Shown here one piece after another: positions 49,392-61,000 of a DNA stretch of 64,000 bases (the stretch's first letter is position 1; each line of letters starts with the position of its first letter). Both the position numbers and the translations under genes were made by a program. The DNA comes from Saturnia japonica (taxonomy: Eukaryota > Arthropoda > Insecta > Lepidoptera > Saturniidae): NCBI GenBank assembly GCA_033032175.1, contig CM065319.1, positions 15,349,018-15,413,017 of the forward strand, read 5' to 3'. The notes beneath the pieces were generated by a model. That model made no database searches. It saw only the letters and a program-made list of their open reading frames with translations, and was not told where the DNA came from.

Positions 49392-50689
49392 TGCAGTCTA
49401 ATTATGCCGACTTTATTAGGATTTGTAATTAATTTATTGTCAGTCCCAAATAACAACATTACTTCGTTAAAGCAATTTAATCAAACCTCTAGTGGCAATG
49501 GGCGCTTTAAATCGGCCCAAAAAAGTCTTCATTGGGAACCATTAGCTCAGTGGTTTTTTAAGGGTTAGCCGGTTTGTGAACAGTTGGTTCGATGGAATGG
49601 CATGGTTGGAGGACATTGATAAAAAAAAATGTAAGTACCTATACAAAAAAAATTAAGTAAACCAATATGTACCTGTAATTTTTGTTTTACATTTTTGAAA
49701 GACCTAATATTAATATGAAATTCCGCATAGGAAGTGCCTTTCCTTTTTTTTATATCAAAATATAATAATTAAATTTATGGAAAGAAGTTACTGGAAAAGG
49801 TGTACTTTGTTAGTGCTCAAGTGTTTTTTTTTTTTTTTTGTAAATACAATGTTATTTTTAATTTGTGTTGTCTCTGAATTTGTAATATATTATATATTTG
49901 TAGTTCAAAGTGGAAATCAAATCAAAGCGTTCGAAGTAGTAGTATTTAATATACAAACATATATTTAAAAAGCGGTTTTATGTTTTAAAAGCCTCTCATT
50001 TTAAAAATAGTTATTCGGTAACCAGCTTATGTCCGCGTGATCGTCAATTTAATGCGATAATATATACACACTCGTTCAACAAAAACAATATAAACTATAT
50101 GAAATACACTGCGGTATGAAATGACTGGCGCGCCATCTATTTTAAAATGTTTGTACTAATTCGAAAACCTTCAAAGGCATGCGCATAACTACTTCAGTTT
50201 CGTCGCAGTCAGTCGTATGAATGCTACAGGAACGCAAAGGGGACAAACTTAATAAAATTAATTTTATGTAGATAGAAGATAGTTATTTTTGTATGTATTA
50301 TCTATAAAAATTATTAAGTACCAGACTCATTGTGATCGTCGTACAGAAGTCGGTTAATAGGTAGAAAAGTTCGTTAGAATGCTCGTGTAACCGTTACGTT
50401 ATCAATTCATTCCAAAATCACTGTGCTGACTGTTACTCTTTATTCAATATATAGATCGACAATTCGAAAGAAAAAGAGCTTAATATACGCGGGTTTTAGG
50501 TCCGTTCCTCGGTGTGGGACCCTTGAGTCTGGCTGCCGTCTGCGCGATACAGGTGACACTGCACTTGCAATCACTTTGCTACCCACACACAATATGTTCA
50601 TACATACGTGCACACCACACAAGTACATAGATTCAGTTAGTTAGTGTAGATTATATTTCAGATCACTAAATTCATTTAAATATGTTCAT

Positions 50690-50900
50690 TCCTTCCTCCC
50701 AGGAGGCAGTGACTTGTATGTATGTATATGTTAGTTTAGTTCGAATTTTACGGATAGAGAATTAGATCGCGACTTTTGCAATCGCGGCAACAGCCCAAGC
50801 CGAGGTCCGGTCACTTTGGCACCCTTGCGCGCTTGTTGCCCACGCTTTCACGGTTGAGTAAAGCCCGGTAAAGCTGTATAAGTCAGGATAACAGGCACAG
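50690..50900 (+). repeat. Interspersed repeat (GGTCACTTTGGCACCCTTG)
   Basis: Similar sequence is at 57370-57605 (same order, GGTTCGGTCACTTTAGCACC) and in reverse at about 44250-44430 in Cdk12 intron 14 (GGTGCCAAAGTGGCCGAACC). Confidence 0.6.
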
Positions 50901-51734
50901 GCTAACAGAAAGATCAGAATGAAAAAAAAATTTAAAAAAGTGCTATCTATCTATATACATTATCGAAACAAATCCGGCTTATATTTGAAATTCTAAGCGT
51001 TCAAAGTGTAATGAAATTTTAGTAGATGTTTAATTATTATTGGGATTACATGTACTATTTAAACCGTATACTGGATGTGACTCGTGTAACAAATAAAATC
51101 AACAAAATATTACGCACACTAATGTATTCCGTTTTTGATATCATCTTATTCAACCTATTACTGATCTGTACTATACTAATTTATGGTTATTGCCTTTCTT
51201 TCTTCTATCACTCTACATTTATTTTGCCTTCCTGCATAAAACAATGAATGTAACTTTCCATGTTCTTCCCTTATAATGAAATACGTAATGACTTTATCAA
51301 AATACGACTACGTATTTCTTCCTTATTGTGGATATTATATTGCATAATATCCCTGCCAGGCCTAGAGTCCTCACTTGAGGACGCACAGTTTGAAAAAATA
51401 ATTACATAGAAATAACAAACAATTCTTAGTTGAAGACGATTGTTTTAATGAGTTAGGGAAGCTGTAACTTTAAACGCATTCTTAAAAAAAAAAACATCTC
51501 TACGAGAGGCATAATTTAATCAGGTTTGAATGGTTTATAGGTATGCGCTTTTTGTGGCTTGTGAGTTATCCACTTTCGCGTCACCTTGGATTCGAGATAC
51601 TTTTGGGTTCATGTCCGCTATGATTTATTATACTCTAAAAAACCGCGCTTTGTGAGAGGCGCCAAAACTATTAATTTCAAAAAAGTGTGCGGTCGGGGGA
51701 CCTCCGTCAGGAACAAAATTACTAATCTATAAAA

Positions 51735-52235
51735 TTATTAAAATTTAAGTGTCTGTTTGTAATGTCAAAATAACAGCTTTTTTTCTAAATGCATATGAAA
51801 GTATATACGATACCTATAACAAAAGACACTTGTAAAGTTTTTGTCTGTTTGTTTGTTCCGAGTAATCTCCGAAACGGTTGGACCGATTTTGACGGGACTT
51901 TCACTGGTAGATAGCTGATGTTATAAGGAGTAACTTAGGCAGAAAAATAAATAGGGTACCGCGCAAATAAAAAACAATGGTCATGGTGAATCAATACGGG
52001 TGCTTAAATGGCTTTCGTTGAGTAAACCATAGAGCATAAGAGATATAACAAATCAATGAACTACATAACCGTAGACATCAAAAAGTCAGCGACAGTATAT
52101 GTTTATCTTCTAAGGAACACCCACAATAAGCATTTTTGTCTTTGAAATAGCTAGAAGCGAGGAAGCAAGATTCGCGCGTGTGCCCGATTGATGGCATTCT
52201 TTAATCCACGTGAGCAAAGCCGCGGGCACAACTAG
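51735..52235 (-). repeat. Interspersed repeat, same family, reverse, near full
   Basis: AAGTGTCTGTTTGTAATGTC at one end and AGCCGCGGGCACAACTAGT at the other. It lies in the intergenic region between Cdk12 and the myosin gene. Confidence 0.7.
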
Positions 52236-53760
52236 TAAACAATAAAATAGTACATATGTACCATAGGAAATAACTGAACCACTAAACATTGAATTACTGA
52301 ACGTATTGGAGTGTAATGTTTTGCAATTTGGCAGTCTCGTGGGGAAGGGTTACAGGACCGGCCGCGCGCGATGTTCGTCTGCCCGAATCTCGATACTCGC
52401 GCAAACACATAATAAAAAAAGAGAAGGAGAAAGTAGCAGGAAGGGGCATAACACTTTTTCCTTACGTGACAACTTCTACAAGTCATCTCCTACCGCAAGT
52501 CGCGATAAGGAACTTCGTTCAATGGTATTCTAATATCCTAAAATAAATAAACTTTATATTATAAGGAACAGTACAGAAAAATTGCATTATTTAGATTTTT
52601 TAAATAAAAATTTGAAGCAATTAAAAGATAGAGAGACGCAGACAAAAAATAATGGTAATTTTTTTAAGCATGTAGCACAAAGCAAATTTATATGTCTCAA
52701 ATTAGTGTTCATTCGGCTATCGTTACTCATTCTTTTTTTATATATTATCCATTAATTTATATATGTGATTGTAGTTCGGCTGACAACCCTAGTCACGAGT
52801 GATGTTCAGTTTAATTTTTGACTAAGAGTTCTTCCTAATATAGTATGGGTGTTTATATTTGTTTGTGCAATAAATAAGTATTGTTTACTCTTGTCGTTAA
52901 ATTTATAAAACAGACATCACAGGTTCATTTCGCCTGTCGCAGTGTATAAGTATTTCAATTTTGTTTTTATGTAGTTTAAATTGTAAATATGTAAAATTAA
53001 GTTTTAACTTAAAATAATTATTATATGTTTTAAATATTCCATGTAATGAAGTGTTCCTTAAGAATTGTTGTGTAAATAGCTTATAGGTACGTGTAAAATA
53101 TTAATTAGAAAATAAAAAACTAAAATTAAGTGCGATTAATTATTATTTTTTAATATATTAATATGGAAATATAAAAAGCAGAAGGTAGCAATAATATAAA
53201 TATTAGATGTTTGCATTTCTCAACTCCTTTGAACGAATAAAGATATTTTATTTGTGACAATTTGTGTTACAGCCTTTTTTAATGTGCGTATATGGTGAAT
53301 AAATACGATATTGAATTAAATTGTGTTTCCTTCTTCAAATATACCCTACACGTCTATACGTATATCTATTATATTTAATTATATTGAAGTGTCTGTTTGT
53401 TAATAACTTTTACTAAATGCATATGTACGTTTCCCTACTCGTGTATAAGTTTTTTTTAAAGCTATGAATGCAGCTTTTCCATATTTAAAATCGATGTCTT
53501 GGATCTCTTCAACATGTTATAGTTTCAAAGTTCCCCTCACTGACCCATCTCCCGGTATACGTAGGAGAATAAAATAGAAAAATCTATTCCTACTTCGAAT
53601 TAAAAATACCAGCATTCTAGATTATCTAGCGTTGTAACACCCTACCGTCATAATAAAATTTTACTTTAATATTATTTCGTATCTTTTTTTTTCTTGGCTT
53701 TATGGTCTATAGCCCTTTGGGTTACGTCGGCCTAGTTAAATCAACGCGTTTTATTTAAAG

Positions 53761-54042
53761 CAGGGCTTCTTAAACTTAGGATCGCGTAGCAAAATTCTGC
53801 GGTCGCGAGAAATTTTAATGTCAAATATTTATATATACCATTTTTTAACATCACTAGAGTTTTATAATTTTTTGTGCAATTTTTAATTTTAGATTTTTGT
53901 GTTTCAAAACGAATTCTAAAACTATACATTTTCATATGTATATGTATATTGTTACCTAATATATAAATCATTAAAAAATATTAATTTATTTTTCTTTTAT
54001 ATTTGTATGGGGTCGTGGATGACAAAAGTTTAAGAAGCCCTG
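53761..54042. mobile_element. hAT-type MITE with perfect 8-bp target duplication
   Basis: The ends CAGGGCTTCTTAAACTT and their inverted match bound 282 bp. The flanks are ATTTAAAG at 53753-53760 and again at 54043-54050. CAGGG ends and an 8-bp duplication are typical of hAT elements. Confidence 0.9.
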
Positions 54043-55063
54043 ATTTAAAGTGACAATCAATGAACTTGCATACCGAAAAAATCTTTCGAGTTTAATGGTT
54101 GGAAAAATAAAATATAACCCATAATTTAAAAAATATTTTTATTTTTAATAAAATGACTAAAAAGGAACTAGCTTATATAAAGGCACATTTTGCCTGTAAT
54201 TATAATATAAATTATGGCCAATTTCAATGAAGGACTGCCTCTCAGTAGTTTGTGATTTTGGACATTAAAGGTATGTGACATCAACAACAGTGGTTCGCAT
54301 GCTTAGTTTTTGTCTGAGGTTTTTATGTTTGAGGCACTTTTTTTTACGAAGTTATATCCAGTTCATGTCAGCTAACGATACAATTAACTGGTAATAAAAT
54401 CGAATCGGTTTGACTTTTTGTTGGAATTTTATATCTATGGCAACACTGTTTTTTTAGATTATAGTGTTGGTATAGATTACAGCGTCTATTTAATCTAATT
54501 GTACGAAACACAGAAAAAATGGTTTTGAGGTGTTTTAATAGTTATAGTAATAGGCACCTTCGATTCAGCTTTTCTATTATAATTACTATAATAGGTATTA
54601 TATAATATGGAAATGTCTGAAATTTTATATAATACAATCATTTATTTAAATAAGTAATAAATTTTCCAATATTATTCTATTTGAAAATAATTTCCTTATA
54701 ATACAAACAAATATGGCAACCATTACTCTAGGATAGGCACAATATACGTTCATCTGTTATCTATTACCAAACTGGTTTAATTTTAATCCATTTTCATTAT
54801 TATTTAAATATAAAAATCATAATTTTAAATGTTATAGTATAAAAAAGAAACTAAATAAATAAATAATCAGGATAAAAATACAATCAATCAATAAAATAAA
54901 TGTACATAATTCAATAAAAAAGGTATAAATCTTAGAAAAATTATGTCTACGTCGTTGTTTTTGTAAAACGTTACTAAATATTAATTTAACATAAACAAAA
55001 AAAAACATAATTTCGTTTCTTAAACATTAAATAAGTACGACTTGTTTTTTAAATTCTGGTTCT

Positions 55064-55078
55064 TCAAGGAGATGCCAC
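55064..55078 (-). CDS. Myo61F: Myo1C-type myosin last coding exon (VASP-stop)
   Basis: The acceptor ACGTTTCAG is followed by only 15 coding bases (Val-Ala-Ser-Pro-stop). Joined to exon k this gives LLVVASP, close to the VVAP ending of vertebrate MYO1C. A poly(A) signal AATAAA on this strand at 54143-54138 would give a 3' UTR of about 0.9 kb, but other signals exist. Confidence 0.75.
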   Translation of the reverse strand: MASP

Positions 55079-58000
55079 CTGAAACGTAAAATAAACATAC
55101 TTATTATATCACTGAATTATCATTAATTATTGCATTACATTAGGGATCATATTTAAAATCTTATAGTCTGTTACCGGCTCTAATTGCACATCGAGTTATG
55201 AGGGAGATAATCGGCTTCGCAGAGCGTCGCCGCGTCGCGTCGTCTCTGTCGCCCGGAGCACTTTAAACAGTGCTCGAAAACGACAAAACATAAGGTTTAC
55301 AGAACAATGTACTGAGTGACAGAGACGACACGAAAGTAGTCGATTTATCTCCCTTTTCAGCTCGATGTGCATTATTTACGGCCAGTAACTGTACAAAGAT
55401 TTTAAGAATAAATATAATCACCGTAATGGCAAAGCGGCTCAGCTCTTATTTTTTTACTACATATTGTACAAAAATATAATAGTTCTGAAAGCTTTGCCTA
55501 CTAAAAATAGCATAGTAGAAGTAGATACCGGTGAACATACGACCTATATTTGACATCACACATACATTATTAATCATTAAAAGTAAGATTTATGTAAATA
55601 TGACATTTATGTCAAACAAGGTAACATGTTCACTGGGATGTGACCTAAGATGGTAAAACGTGTGGGAAGACTGGCTCTCAAGTGCAGCTTACGGAACACA
55701 CCTATAGGTGCTTCGGGACAAATTTTCAAATTCAAGGTGATAGTTAGACAGGTGGGTTTCAGAAAAAGCTTTGCTATAATGCTAGTAGGGTTTCGTCACG
55801 ATGTTTTTCTTTGCCAAAAACTTAGTCTCATTGTATGATTCGAACCCAAATCTATCGACGCGTCACACGTAAGCCATAATTTCTCCATACTTTGTTCCTA
55901 TTTGCGAATTTTCTTTTGATTGATAGAAGACCCCGTAATTTTTTATTTGCACAATGTCAGGCCGGGATTAAAGAAATAAAATTTTTTTTTGTATATTTTC
56001 ATAAATATACTTACGACAAGAAGGTTGCCGCTCTTGGCGCGTTGTATGGCAGGCTGTGCGCCTTTAGTGACTTCAATCGTACCGCCCTGTTTACCGTTGA
56101 CCAGAGTGTGCGCGATACTGGAACATAAAATCAACTGTTTACTGTCTGTACTTGTTACAAGAAATAAACCCAACTACGATATTTTGAGGAGTTCCCTGGT
56201 GTATCTGCGAAACCTTGAGTTATCACCCCCTTATCAACGAAAAAATAATAATCGAAATCGGTTCATAATCAAAGAAGTAACGGCTGAACATCCATAAAAA
56301 ATATACATTCAAATTGAGAACCTCCTTTTTTTTTAAATCGTTAATTAAACCGTTAAGTATTTTGCGGAATCTCAAACTGTCATGTACCTAGTGATTTTTG
56401 ATTTTATATTCATAAATTTGTGTTATTTCACCCAATGTTGTATAATACGGGTGGCATTTTGCATAATAAAGCATGGACCATCAATTCTGAGATGCAACAA
56501 AAACTCCGTAGAAGTTCTAACCAGGGAGCCACCATCATGTTAGGATACTGAAATCATCATAAGACTGGAAACTATATTCACTCGATAATGGCAGTAATTG
56601 CTTTCAATAAAGAGGACTATTTGCCAAGTTAGAAAAAGGCAGAAGAAAAACAAAACCGTTTTTAGCTAAAATTTCTAACTTATATTTAATTAGGTACTGG
56701 CTATGCTCGCGGCTCTGCACGCGTTTATTTTCGAGACGTAATATTATTCTTACTAATTTTTTTTGATTATTGATATTTTTTATAGATAATTTATATCAAT
56801 CGTATCAAATGATAACTTGAGAGTTACATATTATATTTCCAGTGTATAGCTTGGCATCTAGCCGTTTTTGCGTTAAATCCAGACATACAAATGGACAGAC
56901 AGACAGACAAAAATGTTCTCAAAATATGATTAATTAAATATATTAAAATAAAATCGATTTTCATTTATTTATGTACTTAAAACTGAAATATGTTTTTTTT
57001 TAAATCCTGAAATCTGCATCCGCGGATGTGGGCCTCTAATAATTCGCACCCGCATCTGCATCTGCTAATGTCAAAATTATTGCATCTGCAATAACCCTGG
57101 TGTATACACATAAAATATTAAAATAACACATACGTCCTGGTGTCGACTATCTCGATGATCTTCGGTTTCTTGGTGTAGTTTGTCACGATGGTCAGTGCCT
57201 CGATTAAGTGACTCACTGACATTATCAAGTCACCCTGGGTAGTGAAATTATCAAATTAGGTAATTTTATTAACGAATGATTTCAGGTAAACAACGAATAA
57301 TAATTTTTAGTGTAATACACAATTGTTAGTGTAGACAAAAATCAACAGATTAGTACCTAAATATATCTACGCATGTTCCTTCTCTCCTCACAGAGAGAAG
57401 GGACATGTATAATGTAGTTAGTTAGAGCGGATTATGGATAAGCAATAGGCATATGGCGATGTTACATATATTGCAACAATACAAGCAGAGGTTCGGTCAC
57501 TTTAGCACCCTTGTGCTTGTTGTCATGCTTTCGCGGCTGAGTGTCTTCAGTGCTTGCCTCTAAGCCTTGTGAAGCTGTATAATCCGTCTGAGGCGTCAGG
57601 GCCTCCATATTTATTTATTCACTGTCTATTTTGTAGTTTTACGATAAGTCAATGTATGTTCATATAAGACTGAATAACACTCTTAATTTATGTTATATTT
57701 ATAGGTAGATAAAATAATGTCACTTTATCTGCTACAATATAAAAATAATGTACTTGCCTTGTCTTTTTTTAGTTCCTGAGGTATCTTAACGAGTAGTAAC
57801 GAGTCAGACTCATTGGTGACGATAACTCTCAGCATTTCAAGCGGTAGTCGGTGTTTCAGCTTAAAGGTCTTCCTACCGCTGGCGTCGAGCACGTAAAGCG
57901 CTTTATCTGAAGCGAGTAATGACCGGTCGCGCGGCTTGTATCCGCGACGGTCGTATTTGACCGCTTCACACGAGTACTGTGGATGTTAAAATATGGAGTA

Positions 58001-61000
58001 TTTTCCGTTGGTTCTCACTAAGGCTTTATCCATTCCCGCCAGTATGACATGATGGTGGTACATTGCAATAAATTAAGAAATCGGCGAATTAAAAATTTTT
58101 TCAATGATTTGAATCAATAAAATCCTAAAAAGCAACGTGATTAAAGCCTATTTTTATCACTATTTGAACAATCCCACTTCCAAAATGAAATATTAGATAA
58201 GCTCATGTTTGCTTTAAATAGGATAGGTACTTTATAAGGAGCTGATCACTTGGAGAGGTACTGCATAATAATAAAACCAACCTTTATATGTGTCACTACT
58301 CGGCAAACAGTCCTCTCCCCGAGAGAACTTACAAACTTAATTACCACGTCAGCCCATGAAGTATAGGCGATTTCAAACACCGAGATATCCAAAGTTTTAT
58401 ATGTTTCCCACAACGGTGTTTCTACAATGAGACTTCTCAAGTGGGTAGCTTTTCTCGCGATGTTTTCCTTCATTAGTAAATGTATGCGAATTCAGAAAAA
58501 TTCGTTAGAATAAGATCGATGTTCTGCCGGTCTGAATCACTCCACCCACAAGAGATCTTTTTACTTATGAATTTGTTTGATAAGTTATAAAAACGATGAT
58601 TACAACGCAAGTACTTAATTATTAATACTTACAATAAGTTCTTCACCATTGGGCCAACTCTGAGAGGCCATGAAGGTGTTCCTAAGGACGCGATGCTCAG
58701 GAGTCATGCGGTCGTCCATAAACCGCTCTGGAATACTGGTCTGGTAGCTGTTCTTATGTCCTGATAAATTGTTATATCTATGATTTTTAACTATCGCCAA
58801 ATAAATGTACGTCTAATGACGTAATTAATAAGATTTAGGTATCTCTAAAATAATAGATGTGTCACCAGAATCGAATCACCAAACAATATCAAAACCCTTA
58901 TCGAAAACTTCTTCAGTATTAATAGTATTTCGCGCTTGCCGCTATTTTTTTAAGTGAAACTTTTTTTTGGACGGTTGAATTGGATTTTATGAAACGAAAA
59001 TGTGTAACGAAAAGAGATAACTACAAATGTATATATAGGTTTTAGGCTGTGAGAGAATGAGATATAATGCGTTACTATATAGTTTCCCTATCCTTCGTCT
59101 ATTCTTAATATACTCGAAATATATATAAAAAGAAGGAGAGGGAGAGAGAAGTTTCACTTCTACCGCGTGTGAACTAACACAATTTTTTTTAAATATGTAA
59201 TAGCTCGGCACATTGATTGTAAGCACAACACAACCTAAACACAACGGTGACCACCGAGAGATCTAAATCCATCGGCGGTCATCGCTGTCATACCAGTCTG
59301 CATAAATATCTCTTCACGTTACGCTTAAATGACCCGACGTTGTAAGAAGGAGAACACTGGCCGGGAGAAGGTTCCATAGCTTCACGGTACGACAAAATCG
59401 TAGATAAGCTATTTCATATCTGAACTGAAACCTAATCTAACCCAGTCACATCTTCCGTGAATCGATCAATCGATCATCTAGCTTAAGGATTTCATCAAAT
59501 CTCAGTTGTGATCAACCCCCTTTGGAGACTGTTTTTATTGACATTATGACAAAAATATTTGTTGGGAATTGATATTATAATTAGGGAATACATATAAGTG
59601 ACGAATATAAATTATGATGACAGAAAATATTGTCGACAATAGTTATCAGTTATAAATATAGACGATTTATTGACAATGTTCACGCATGTCCTAAATCTAA
59701 AAATTTTCTATTAAATTTATACCAGAGGGACATTTAGACCTGAAATCAAATTCCCACTTTCGATTATTCGTTTCTAAAGAACCAGGTTGTTAATTACCTA
59801 ATGTACAAATCTTATAATTACTCATCAACCAATTCCACAATAATCTTGAACCAGCGAACTTCAAATACAATATTCATATTATAAACCAAACTTCGACCCT
59901 TCGACCAACGTCGGTCACTCACCCTTAAATATCTTTTCAGCGAGGACCTTCAGCTGGAACTGCTTCTTCTCATCATCAGACAGAGCCAGGCGGTACTTCC
60001 TGGACAGATGCGCGCGATGCAGACGGTGTAACTCAAGGGATGCCTCCTGACAAGTGGCCGGGCATTGAGGCCAGGATAAATCCAAGATTTTGGTTGGTAG
60101 CCGCTTTGAGAGTCGTTTCAGCCAGTGGACCTTTGCGATGGCGAGGAATCTGCGGTTTTCTGGTGTTTCAGGGCCGTTACGGGTGATAAAACCTAATACA
60201 AAGGCATACATTTTTATGTTATTATTTTCAAATGTAAATTACAATTTTCAAACAAATTAAATCGCAAATAACTCACTGGAATAATCATTGGATCATTTGA
60301 CTCTAAACTAAGAATTTAATAAGGTAGGTAAGCAAATAGCTGACAACAAGAATAGTGTTAATCGTACAAAAGAAATAACTATCGAGTGCTGTGGAGGTTC
60401 AAGACGGTTGCTGCCAACTACAGTAGACCTGTGTTATAAATTATATTGTTTCCTACTACTACAAAAAAAGTGATAACAATAGCCAAAGAACATTTAAAAA
60501 ATAACTGTTATTTTTCATGTGAAATGAAAAAACAATTTGTCATAAAATGTTAATTATGCATTAATCACTGCTATTTTCCATATGGGTGAAAAATAAATTG
60601 ATATACATATTTTGACCAGCCAGCTAAAAAAGGCCATTCTCGAGATCTCGGGATATTTGTTGCAGTCTGACAAATGCACGTATATCTACAATCCCTTTAA
60701 ATATAGAAGATTTTCACGTATCGCATGTGAAATCGCAATGATAAAACTATAATGTCACTGCTATGCAATCATTTGATACCAAACGAGCGTCTTGTAAACA
60801 AACTTATGAATATTATGTACCTTTAATAAACGCCCTGATGACTTCAGCTGCTTTCTTCCTCCTCTCCTTAAGCCTCTGAGCGAGGAACCTTCTCACCCAC
60901 TTCTGTATAACAATAGCCGCGAGCCTCATCTTGATGTATTGCTTCCTCTGCCAGTAGCCACGCCAACGGCTCTGGATGATAGTCGCTATGTCGTTCTTCT

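Larger units (their letters stand above)
47966..53740. other. Intergenic region between convergent Cdk12 and myosin genes
   Basis: Repeat-rich and AT-rich. Apart from the repeats listed (49236-49391, 50690-50900, 51735-52235) I see no open reading frame with splice or domain support. A tRNA-like SINE head lies at about 49543-49605. Confidence 0.55.

Noticed and set aside
49540..49610. Possible tRNA gene (TTAGCTCAGTGG, GGTTCGATGG)
   Set aside because: A and B boxes are present but the cloverleaf stems do not pair. It is more likely a SINE head.
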